A stretch of 64,000 bases of DNA from Oxyruncus cristatus (Eukaryota; Chordata; Aves; Passeriformes; Cotingidae). Each line of letters starts with the position of its first letter. Position 1 is the stretch's first letter. Location: contig VXAY01000172.1 of the NCBI GenBank assembly GCA_013399855.1, positions 1,577,828 to 1,641,827 on the forward strand, read 5' to 3'. Below the pieces are notes generated by a model. That model ran no database searches and had not been told where the DNA came from. It was given only the letters and a program-made list of their open reading frames with translations. Shown here piece after piece: positions 1 through 9,705 of the stretch. The position numbers and the translations under genes are program-made.

Positions 1-1087
1 TTCACTCTTTCCAATTTTCTTTCCATTGCTGCCTTCACATGTGTTTATCTCTTCCCTGTCCTCCTTTTCCTACTCCACCTATTTACTTTCTTCTAATACA
101 GATAAAAAAATCTCTTTCTAGCTAAGATGGATTGATATCCCATGCCAGCCTTCTGCCAGTGTTGCACCAGTAAAGTTTACACCAGCACAAGGTAAACTTA
201 CCAAAGAAAATTCTGTTTGCAATTTGTAAGACTCACAAAATGAATTTAGCAGATGGAGAATCCAGCCTTGTGTGTTCCACTGACAGTGGCCTACTTTAAG
301 GTCAGAAGTTTCTTTCAGAGTAGCAGACAAGAAGTCGTGGAGGAGGCCACATGTGGCAATTCAGAATTCATGGTAGGGATTAGCAACACATTTTAGATGT
401 ATTTCTCTAAAAGCTGGCATCAGGCTTTATTCTTTATAAATAGGGAGAGCAGGAGGTAGGGAAAGAAAACTCACTTCTAGCTGTAAATTGTACCTTTCTA
501 ACACCACTGACCCATGAGTCATTCTTTCATGCTGGGCAGATATATTCCTTTTGAAATGTGTTCATCAGATTATTAAAACCTATGGAATGACTGTTGCAGT
601 CCAAAGACACTGAACAAAAATGAAAATAGAAACTTTGACTGTGTTTACACCAAAAAGCAAGGTCTTGTATTAGTTAAACTCTGATGCAACATTCATATTT
701 AAGTACAGTAGGCCAGATTCTGCCCTCAGATACACCAGTCAGCTTGGTAAGGCTTGGCATGCAGGGGACAATTTCAAATCTAATCCCATGGTATTTTTAT
801 AATACCATGCCAAATAGGGCATAATATATTTTTAGAAATTTTCTCATTTATAATAATCAAATGCTCTTCAAGATGATTCATATTAAAAGAAACAATTATT
901 TTGGGTTACAGGACATATTTGTAATTACGTGTAGACACTTACTTGGATGCAATTCAGCATCAAATAAATTCAAAACATGGATGCATGCCAGTGGCAGGGA
1001 TCAAATAAAAATCTCAACGAAGTGAGCCTGTTACTCCATACCTTTTGCAGTTTCCTTTGCCTGCTAGCTCAGAGCACCCTATAGCTT
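1..1087. other. AT-rich non-coding stretch
   Basis: No coding frame is supported here; the only open frame above 60 codons has no recognisable domain. A short piece at about 709-760 (wording like GGCCAGATTCTGCCCTCAG) resembles an old dispersed sequence I associate with sauropsid genomes, but I cannot name its family. A small hairpin lies at 787-809 with a 9-bp stem (CATGGTATT/AATACCATG). Confidence 0.6.
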
Positions 1088-1185
1088 CACAGAGATGAAG
1101 AACTGAAAGGGACCTCTAGAGATCATCTGGTCTATACTTCTGTACAAGGATAAATTCAAACTGACAAGGGGAGAGATCTGTCAGT
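1088..1185 (-). mobile_element. CR1 LINE 3'-end fragment (old, diverged)
   Basis: The words GAAAGGGACCTCTAGAGATC and ATCTGGTC match the reverse complement of the bird CR1 3' end, which normally reads as GGAAGGGACCT-n-GATCATCTAGTCCAAC in this orientation. The element is therefore on the minus strand. Only the last hundred bases or so survive, and the usual terminal ATTCTATG octamer repeats are degraded (seen only as CACAGAGATGAAGAACTG). CR1 copies are commonly 5'-truncated like this. It carries no coding part. Confidence 0.7.
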
Positions 1186-4100
1186 GAGGGTTTAATATCT
1201 ATTGAAAATATTTTTAAATGGAAAATTCCATGTGCTCCCATATTCTTCAGTATTTTTGCAGACAGATAAGATTTCTGTAATGGCTTATTTCAATGGATTT
1301 TAATGCAAATTAAGATTTCTTCTTTTCTTTTCCCGCTGTAAGCAAGAGAAACAGCTGAGAATGTTCTGTCCCTCCCTGGAAAGTTAGCAGTTTATGGCCT
1401 TTCCATTTCATCTTTTAGAAGAGACACAGTAGAGAGTCTGCAGCTTTCTCATCGCATTTATGTGCACATTAAAGCCTCCCTATACTTGCTGCTCTTCTTG
1501 TGGTCCTTACATAGTTATTTCCATCTCTTTCAACTGGAGTGCCAAAAGCAGAGGCTCAGACCTGACCAGCAGTGAGGGGACTACAATAGTCATGTCCCAC
1601 GTGTTGCATATATCTTTTCTCAGTTTGCAATAGCCTCACAGTGCTGACTCACATCTAATTCGTAATCCACCAGGAGCCTCATGTGCATCCACATGTACTA
1701 ATTGTTGCCTTCAGGTTTCAGACTATTTCCCCAACTTGTCAAGAGCTTTTGAATTCTAATTTAGTCCTTCAAAAGGGTTTGTGATACCTTTCAGATTAAA
1801 ATACTTCAGTCCTTTATCCAAAACAATAACTTTTGAAGAAAACTGGGCCTGAGTAGAGGTTGGAACATTTCCATATTTTTAAGAATGAATGATGATTAAT
1901 TGCTGTTTCACCTATGCAATATGAAAATTTCAATATAATTTATTTTAATTTATTTAATACAGCATCAAAAGCTTTTCTAAGGACAGATTTATCCTGTGAT
2001 TTTTTTCTAAACAGCTAAAACTCAATTTATTTCTTTCCTTGGATAGATGTATCATTTTCAAGGCAAAACTTAAAAAGCTTTATAGTTAAGGTTCATGCTC
2101 CTAAGAAATAACATTATTAAATCAAAGCTATTACTGCTCATACTTTTTAACTTGAATACAGGCAGTCTATTTATTAACATGGATGAAAAATTATTACAGT
2201 TATTAACCTGCAAATCACTGGGGTAATACGTTATTCCAATCATTCTCTAGGAAGGTAGGGAAATGGGAACAATATTTTGAAAGTTATCTTTAATGTAACT
2301 TGCCATCTTTCTGTCAAAGTCAAAAAGAGTCTGATAGGACAACAATTCTGAGTTAACACTTTTTATCACTTTTTCACCTGCCTGAAAGCAGGGAGCACTC
2401 ACTACACTCTGGGCAGAAAAAGTTGTTCTGCCTCAGGCTGTGTTATCTCCCCTCTCCTGTTCTGCTTTCTCACATAATTGAGAACAAAAGAAGCATTTTT
2501 AAACCACATTTTAAGGCAAGCTGCCACAGTATTATCCTGTGGAGAACGTGGTTTGATGTAGCCCAGAAGGTCACAGAGCTACCAGATCTACAAATGATCT
2601 CTGTGTGATCCTACAACTCTTCTGTCTGGACTTCTCTGACTTCTCCCTTCCCCATGCACTTCGTGCATTCAGCTTAAAATATATTTGATGAGGGTTTGGG
2701 GTTTTTTTTCACAATTATTAGCTTCTTATTATTCAAAACCAGTTGCTATGTTAATGAAACAAGTACTGAAATGAGGCATCTCTCTAGTGTGTTAAATAAT
2801 GTCATAAGATTGTTTTTATGCATTCACACACATCTAGAATATTTTTTATTCTGTTGATGATGCACTATCTTTTCCTTGACAAAGTCTCTGGACGAGTAAT
2901 AGCACAAAGGTGTTTCTTCAGTGATTTCTGGAGACAATAATGCCTTAAACATAGGCCTCACAGAACTAAAAGAATAACATCAAAGAATAACCTTTGTTTT
3001 GCAAAGTCTAAACTTTAGAGGATGGATCCTATCTGTTGGTAAGCCTTCCATGTCTTCAAGCATTCCCCAGCATGCCTCAGTTGAACAGACCATGTAAAGT
3101 TCATATGTTTAAGTAGGTATGTTGAAATACATATAAATATATATATATGTATCTCATGTTTGTGGGTGCATGTGCATGTACGTCAATGAGGGGCATGGAT
3201 TAAAGGTACTGTTATGGAGTCCTGGACTTACGCTTCTTCTGATCAGATGCAACTTTCTTTCTTAAGATTTCATTTTTATATAGACACAGAGCAGCACATT
3301 GGACACAAGTCAGCTATACTACTTTCAGTCAAAGAACAAGACCTGTTTTTTGTGTGTGTTCCACTCCAGAGACATGGTTGGAAATGCTCAAAGACTGTCT
3401 TGGCAGGGTAGGCAGACTGCTCAACTCATTTCAGCAGGGGAGAAACAATCTTTGTGAACTACAAAGTCGTGATAAATTCGGGACTTGTCCTACCAGTCCA
3501 TTTTCCCAGTGCACAGGCAAGTAAAGAAATTTAGGAAAAACGTAACTTTTTTTGTTCAAGGCAGTGTGGGTTGAGGTAAACATAGTTGGAGTTTTCTATT
3601 TGATGTAAATCTCCTTAATGGTGTATGAGGGATGGTATGGGATTTGCTTTAATTTCTATATATATCTTCATGGGAAAGTACAGCTAAGGTTGCCCAGGTA
3701 TGTTGCCTTGACTCCCCTGAGGGTTAGGTAGGGAGGCATGCATGGGGAAAAAAGGAGCACAAAGGGAAGGGAAGAACCTGGTTCCCTGACCTGCCTGTCT
3801 GTACCTTTATATCTAACTTGCACATTGAAGATTAGTAGCTAAAACTCTACTGTCTGAAAGGTGTATACCCAACCCCTTTTGGTCACCACTGTAACTTGTT
3901 TGTGACAGGCTGTACTTTGTTCTGGCTGTCCGGAGTCAAGGCTGCCACTATGCATTCCTTTCTGCTCTCCATACCTCTAGGAGTAAACTCTAGTTTCTGG
4001 TGAAACACCCTGAGCTAAATCAGTGTTTTCCCCATGGCATCTACCAGATATGGAAAAATAGTGGACATAAGCTATCCCTCCTAGAATCTTACTTCTTGGA

Positions 4101-5940
4101 GGTAGTAAAAGATGTCACTTATTTATTTGACCTCTGCTCACTTTATCACCTTCATTGATGGGGAAGTGTAACCCTTCTGCTGGTCTTCTGGTAGACCACC
4201 TTGTCTCTCATTCAGCCTCTGACTTACAACAAGTGGAATTTTTCCAGGAGCACAAATAATTAGATCTCCTGCACTGTGTTCCCTGTATCCTTGAAGAATC
4301 CTTAAAATTTTCCTCCGTCCTTTGGCTCCTCACTGCTCAATTTATCTTTCAGTGTATATTTGCTTTGGTAATATGCATTTCAAAGCAGAAAAGTTGTGAT
4401 TGATGTAGCTTTTTTTCCTTTTTTATTTGAGTTACACATTAGCAATTAGGCACCAGCTTTGCACCATAGGGTCTCCTTCCTGTGGTTTTTCTTCTAGTGC
4501 TGTGACTTTGTTTCTACCTTTGCTGTGCTGCTACTTAACTTTGCTTCTCCCTGCAGGAGTGTTTCTGATACTAAGCAACATTGGACAGTAGGTTGGTGAG
4601 GAGTTATTAAAAATGAGATGATAATGTTACATCAATTTATGTTTCAAAAGAACAAGAGACTTTGCCAGGTGGACTTTGCTGGTTTGAGGTAACTTCTTAT
4701 TAATGTCTAGCAGATTTATCTGCTGACAGGAGTGGATAAGATAGTCTTGAAGTTGTAAAAGCCAGGAGATCCCATTATGCGATGGGTATATCCCATTTGC
4801 AAAGCATGGCTTGCATTTTGGATATTAAATTAACTTTCCTGAATTTGTAGGTTTTAGGGACAGAAATCATCAATGTGACTCATTTGAAAAAATACCCAGC
4901 AGGTTTTGACTACTTTTGTAATAGAAAAATAATCCCACAGGCAGATCACATTATCTAGAGCAAGAAATTTTCACAAGAAAGATTTAGTAAATGTCTCAAC
5001 ATATTGAAGTAAAACAGACAAACGGATAAAGATGAGAGACACCTCCTTTTTATGCACGTGGAATAGTGTTTAAAGTACAAAAAAGTATCTACTGAGCACA
5101 ACTGAATGGGCTTCAGCAACTTTCATTTTTTGATACCTTTCAGATTAGATAAGAGTAAATTACAAAATAATAGCAAAGAGAATATAACATTCATGGATGT
5201 CATTTTAGAATAAATTCCATCCCAGGTTAGTGCATGAAAAAGAGCTATATCCCTGCAGGGATTATTATCAAAGGTGTAATTCAAGATGGGGAAGAACCAC
5301 AAAAAAACCCGACAAAAATCCCAACCCAATGATATTTAATGAAAAACATTTTTAAATGGGCTAAAAGATAATTTTCTTCAAAAGACTGTATGTTCTTTAC
5401 ATATTTTCTTCCCTCTACAATATTTCACATATACCAGTGGTCTGGATAAAAGAGAGTCATCTCACTGAATTTATGTTGCCTTTTCAGTTTGAACTCAGCA
5501 GGTCTTTGCCATAAAATGAAAGGTCTAAAAACCTCTTCTGCTTCTCCTGAAGAGAAAGAAAAGAGAACCTCGTAGTTGGACCAAATCATACAATGTGGTT
5601 AGTATTCACTGTCTCCCATGTATTGCCATCTAGCCAACAAAAACAAACATCCCAGGTCACTCAGAGGACATGGTATTGGTCACAGCAAGTCTATGATCTC
5701 AAGTAAGCTGAGGCAGTTTCACAGGATGCATGATTTGCAAAAAAACCTAAAACAAAAGAAGCAGACAGTTTGCACTTTATATATTGGTATGTATAGCACT
5801 GACTGCTATGTGGGTTTACAGATATAGCCTTCCCTAGAGATTTATAGAGAAGGGGAAGCTTAGATGAAAGTTCAGATTGTTACCTGTCATGACATACTGG
5901 TTTTTGACATGAACAGTGGAAAGATCCCAGTACAGATTAC
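1186..5940. other. Unique AT-rich non-coding stretch
   Basis: I see no gene, RNA gene or clear mobile element. Short low-complexity TA/TG patches occur at about 3131-3155. Open frames at 2423-2608, 3214-3411 and 5123-5329 are 61-68 codons long, have no recognisable motifs and lack convincing splice context. An ATGCAAAT octamer motif is at about 1303; isolated motifs of this kind are expected by chance. Confidence 0.6.
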
Positions 5941-6101
5941 ACACACAAAAAAAACCCAAAACAACAACAACAACAACCAAAAAAACAAACAAAATATCTC
6001 AAAAAAACCCAAAACAAAACCAAAACAAAAACACAAAAAAACCCCAAAACTGAAAACAAACAAACAAACAAACAAAAAAACCACCATGAAAAAAAAACAA
6101 T
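5941..6101. repeat. A-rich (AAAAC/AAC/AAAC)n low-complexity array
   Basis: A roughly 160-bp run consists almost only of A and C on the plus strand, mixing AAC, AAAC and AAAAC units with short C triplets. Open frames on both strands across it (Lys/Asn/Thr/Gln-rich on plus, Phe/Val/Cys-rich on minus) are artefacts of composition. The same kind of array recurs at 18366-18471 and 48697-48768, and in inverted orientation at 8161-8302. Confidence 0.9.
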
Positions 6102-7353
6102 AGCAGAGGATAATATTCTGTATATCATGAACATTTTAAATTGCAAGTCAGTGGGCTGAGTTTCCAGCAACCAGTTTTCTAAGGTTTCTCTGGGTTCTAT
6201 TGACCCCAGGGTGGTCACGGAGTCACCACCCTCTGTTCCTGGGCAGTCTCTCTCCCTGCATCCCCGCCAGTGGTGCACAAGCACCTTGACGTGCTCTTCC
6301 CTACTACTTCTGCTCTGCCATCAGAGCTCTGCCCTATACCACATTCCTAAAGTCAGTTCCTCATGGCTACAGGCTGGTGGGGCATGTAGTCTCCCCCCAC
6401 CAGCTGCAGCTTTCTCTGGGCCTATCAGTCTCAGAGAGAGAAGGTCTCAAACCTGAAATTCAAAATAAAGGATTTTTCTTGGAATATGGCTTTGTTGATA
6501 ACCATGATATAATAACAGAGCCCTGGAATTTTCCCCTGTCTTTGTCCTTTTAAAGTTCCCACAAGACATGTGTGCCGGTGTTGTCCTGGCAGAGTTTTGC
6601 CAGAGCCACTGGCTAGCATGACTTGGCACTGATTGTTCAGGATAAGGCACAGAGGACTTGGCACCCCACGTTTGGACTTATTTCAAGAAAATGCAGCTTG
6701 CTAAAGTCTACCAATGTCTTGTGTAATCCTAACAAATTCCAGCATTACTGTGGAAAGCTACAGGACATTTGAAAATTTTCTGGAAAACTTACCATTTTTT
6801 TTAATTTAGTTTTCATTCTCTATAAATCATGTGTTGTGGTTCTTACAAGTAAGTTTACATTACCTGCAATTTTATCTTAATTTTACCTTGAATTTTAGAC
6901 TTGAATCAAGGAGTAATTGAATTCCTAGAAGTAACAATTAAATTAAGAATTCTTTTCTCATGCGTTTGCATAAGTTTGGACAGAGATACTTCTATTGATA
7001 GACAGAGGGTCATCAAGCTGTTTGGATAGAGAGCAATCAAATTGTTACCTGTTTCTGGTGCTTCAGCCATCTCTGGAATAATATACAGGCCAAGGGCTCA
7101 TTCTTGGCTAATTGTTACACAGTAATTTTCATTGTTCTGCTTTCATAGTGAGCTGGTATCTCACCTGCAAGTCGCATCTAAAGATGAAGAGAAGTATCAA
7201 AGAAACTTCCCTTCTTACTGTTCAGGATGTGGGCTCAATTACGCTATCCTGAAATGAATTGTAGGATTACAGTAGCAATATGGAAAGCTGAACCATGAGA
7301 CTTTACAATTAGGAAGGAGGAATCTGACCTAAACCAAAACTGTTTTCACTCAC
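6102..7353. other. Non-coding stretch, partly GC-richer at 6200-6430
   Basis: The segment 6200-6430 is richer in C/T and G than its surroundings and is open for 81 codons on the plus strand, but the predicted peptide shows no domain. Faint CR1-like wording on the minus strand around 6200-6240 (GGTGGTGACTCCGTGACCAC) was too weak to call. The remainder is AT-rich with nothing recognisable. Confidence 0.5.
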
Positions 7354-7583
7354 TCACACTCTGTCACCCACGCACTCAACAAGATCCAAGTTGCGTGTGT
7401 TCACGTAATCCGGCCGGCACGCAGGCACCAAGGCACACGTGTCCAGGTGGTCTGGCCAGGGTTCCTGGCAGTGACCCAGAGGATAAGAGACATCAGCTAT
7501 TGTGTCTTCATGAGATTTACTGATCTTTTCATTGGACAGTAACCACATCTGCCACCATGACCTTCTGTAGCAAGATTCTGTAC
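7354..7583. other. CpG-containing segment next to the exon-like block
   Basis: This stretch keeps more CpG than the AT-rich DNA around it (words such as CACGCAC, TTGCGTGTG, CACGTAAT, CCGGCCGG, GCACGC, CACACGTGTCC). On the minus strand a 78-codon open frame (7354-7590) crosses it in a different frame from the 7584-7716 segment. I see no domain. CpG retention suggests low germline methylation or recent origin, but neither can be shown here. Confidence 0.4.
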
Positions 7584-7716
7584 CTGCCACGCAAAGAGGC
7601 TGTGCTCAACATACACGCGCTTGGGGGTGTTTGCAGTGACCGATTGGGGAATCCTAAGTTGTTTCCAGCTCATCCATACTTGATACACTGTTCTCAGTTT
7701 GACTCCAGTATAATTG
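7584..7716 (-). CDS. Possible internal exon of an unrecognised minus-strand gene
   Basis: I do not recognise the product. On the minus strand this 133-nt segment is preceded by a long T tract ending in CTTATTGCAG and followed by GTACAG directly after CAG, so both borders fit the splice consensus. It is fully open and encodes 44 residues starting NYTGVKLRTV and ending VEHSLFAWQ, with incoming phase 2 and outgoing phase 0. It contains several CpG dinucleotides, unlike the surrounding DNA. A CpG island lies about 0.9 kb upstream on the same strand. Against it: the T tract may simply be a microsatellite, no homologue comes to mind, and no partner exon is identified. It could also be part of a long non-coding RNA or chance. 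Confidence 0.2.
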
Positions 7717-7719
7717 CTG

Positions 7720-8160
7720 CAATAAGAAAAAAAAAAAAACAAAACACAAAACCAACTAGTTAATAAGTCTATAAATAGATACATATCTATAAATCAAGAT
7801 ATAAATCTGGAGTGAATATGTTGCTGAGTCTGAATGTTTATGTTGTTTTTCTAACCTCTCCCCTTACAGTTTTGATACAGTTTTGATTTTTGCCCAATGA
7901 GACCAGGAGTGGATTTTGGTTTCTAGCACATATGCTGAACAACAGTGAAAGGATCTCTTTGTCCTCTCTTTGGCATATTGGTCTTGAGATAATATAATAT
8001 TCTTATCAGAGTTTGAAGTTCATCAACTTCTGATTAATTTAATGATTCTTCTGAGCTTCAAATAACAGTATTATGTAACATGATCTTTTTTCCTCTCTCT
8101 TCCCAGAGGGTGACCAAAAGAGAGACTTTTGGATTTTGTAAGTGCCTTTTGTCACTATAC
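7720..8160. other. AT-rich spacer
   Basis: It contains an A run at 7727-7739 followed by A/C-rich sequence, then AT-rich DNA. No feature is recognised. The A run read on the minus strand is the pyrimidine tract in front of the exon-like segment at 7584-7716. Confidence 0.5.
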
Positions 8161-8302
8161 TTTTGTTTGGTTGTTTGGTTGGTTAGTTTGGGGGGTTTCT
8201 TGTGTTGTTTTTTTTGTTGTTGTTGTTTTTGGGTGGTTTTTTTTGGGGTTTTTTTTTGTTTTGTTTTGTTTTGTTTTGGTTTTTTGTTTTGTTTTGTTTT
8301 TT
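8161..8302. repeat. T/G-rich (TTTTG/GTTT)n low-complexity array
   Basis: A roughly 140-bp run on the plus strand contains only T and G apart from a few bases, ending in repeated GTTTT units. It is the inverted counterpart of the A/C-rich arrays elsewhere in the window. A 162-codon minus-strand open frame across it (8058-8546) is Lys/Gln/Thr-rich only because of the repeat. Confidence 0.9.
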
Positions 8303-8639
8303 CCCAAGAGAAGCTTAGCTGGAAATAAGAATCCCCTTTTAAAACTGTGTAGAGCTTCACGCTCACTAGTGTAACTTTAGAAACACTTTGTCCTCGCTGG
8401 AGGCCTGATAAAGTTTGCTGGATACCACTTCTATGTGTGAAAGTCCTGAAACTAACCATATTCTTGTAGTCTTTCTCTGAGCTTGTTACTGCCCACGGCA
8501 CACCTGGTGGGCTATAACATAAGGTTGTCCCATCTGATCGGTACAACCAACTTAGGGGAGCTTTGCTCTGTAAAAGATATATTATTTGAAGCTAATGATA
8601 GTCTCCCAGGTCCTTTGGTGGCTTTCAGGCCGGATTTCT

Positions 8640-8990
8640 TAACAGAAGCAAGAAGGAATCTCCGTGGGCTCCCCCAGGAGTTCAGCCCCCGGGACCCGCC
8701 TTGGTTTCCAGCCCCGACGGCGCTGCGCTGCTGCCCGGCCTCCACCATTAGATGGCAACAACTCCCCGGCTAAACCCGCGGCTCGCCGGCTGCGGCAGAC
8801 GGATGGAAAGCCCAATTTCCTTTCCAAACCCCGGCCCCGCGTCCTCTTTCTTGTTTGGGAGCGGGGAGCTGGCGAGCCCCGAGGCACCCCCACCCCTTTC
8901 CCGCGGGGCCGTGTCCCACGGCCTGGCCCACCCGCTCTCGGTACACCCTGCAGCAAAACACGGTGGGCAACCAAAAGCCCCTCACTTCCC
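8640..8990. promoter_or_regulatory. CpG island (probable promoter or regulatory island)
   Basis: Within AT-rich surroundings this block is strongly GC-rich and holds roughly 28 CpG dinucleotides in about 300 bp by hand count (examples: CCCGGGACCCGCC, GACGGCGCTGCGC, CCCGCGGCTCGCCGG, CCCGCGGGGCCG). In vertebrates such unmethylated islands usually mark promoters, sometimes orphan or developmental regulatory sites. Strand is undetermined. Open frames up to about 120 codons exist in several frames on both strands, as expected from stop-poor GC-rich sequence, so none is called. ATGs at 8664 and 8752 on plus could be first-exon starts, but their peptides are Pro/Arg-rich without domains. The exon-like segment at 7584-7716 would suit a minus-strand transcript starting here. 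Confidence 0.75.
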
Positions 8991-9284
8991 TCGAAAATAG
9001 GCAAAGACTGGGTTTGCTTAACTTAAAAACACACAATTTATGAGCTTTGTTGCAGTATGAAGCATGTTTTCAACACGTGGAAACGACAAAAAAGTAACTG
9101 CTTTGAGGCACCAATTATGAATATTTTGTTCATCAAGTAGTGGAGGTTATGAAACATTGCATTAGATGCATTTTTTTTTCCTACTTTGCATGACTTCAAA
9201 TTAAAACTGCTAAGTAGCATCAAAGGAAATATGGTTGGAGGGAACCCAGTACATCTTAGTTATTCTGCTCCTATTCTGATTTGG
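8991..9284. other. AT-rich spacer between CpG island and CR1 cluster
   Basis: No gene or repeat is recognised. Composition drops abruptly from GC-rich to AT-rich at about 9000. Confidence 0.5.
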
Positions 9285-9450
9285 GTCAGATCAGCTACTC
9301 CAACATCATTCTCAGGGGATGCTTGTCCAGCCTAATCTTAAAGATACAAAGGTTCCATGATCTCCGGAATAGATTGGGTCTTTCTCATTCTGGTGACTTC
9401 AGTAGCTCTTAAAAAAACATTTCTCAAGTAGAGGTCAAGATTTACAGATG
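9285..9450 (-). mobile_element. Old CR1-like LINE fragment
   Basis: The order of words GGGGATGCTTGTCCAGCCTA, ATCTTAAAGATA, then ATTTCTCAAGTAGAGGTCAAG follows the reverse complement of a CR1 3' region, which reads roughly as TTGTCCAGCCTATTCTTAAA through TTCCTAATGTCCAACCTA. Divergence is high, so this is an old copy. It sits just ahead of a second, better preserved CR1 piece in the same orientation. Confidence 0.5.
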
Positions 9451-9501
9451 AAACATACAGACAAGTTTGAGTTTCCAATGTCAGCTGGTCTGGTTCTTCA
9501 A

Positions 9502-9705
9502 AATCACAGAATCACAGAATCATAGAACATTCTGAGTTGGAAGGGACCCACAAGGATCATAAAGTCAAACTCTGGCACAGGACAGCCCCAAGAAACACAC
9601 ACGGTTGGCCCTCCTGGCTGCCAGGGCACTGCTGACTCATATTCAACTTGCCACCAACCAGGGAGCCCAGGTTGCCTTCCGTGGCACTGCTCTCCAGTGT
9701 CTGAT
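9502..9705 (-). mobile_element. CR1 LINE 3' end fused to a second avian repeat segment
   Basis: The start, with three partial AATCACAGA/AATCATAGAA units followed by GAGTTGGAAGGGACCCACAA and GGATCAT-AAGTCAAACTC, is the classic bird CR1 3' terminus in reverse complement. From about 9605 the text (CTCCTGGCTGCCAGGGCACT, then CATATTCAACTTGCCACCAA) matches a different dispersed sequence that I associate with bird genomes but cannot assign to a family. The join suggests either a composite or rearranged copy, or a CR1 subfamily with that internal order. It is the best preserved mobile element in the window and has no coding capacity. Confidence 0.75.

Noticed and set aside
5864..6284. Open frames on both strands at 5.9-6.3 kb
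   Set aside because: They run through an A/C-rich low-complexity array and show only repeat composition.
7557..7763. Plus-strand ATG with a Kozak-like GCCACCATG and a 68-codon frame
   Set aside because: The frame ends in an A-run-encoded Lys stretch, has no domain, and overlaps the minus-strand segment with better splice borders. The Kozak match alone is weak evidence.
8058..8546. 162-codon minus-strand open frame
   Set aside because: Its length comes from the T/G-rich array at 8161-8302 read as Lys/Gln/Thr/Pro; no domain on either side.
8639..9043. Several 60-121 codon frames in the CpG island
   Set aside because: GC-rich sequence lacks stops in all frames; peptides are Pro/Arg/Gly-rich and no frame stands out.
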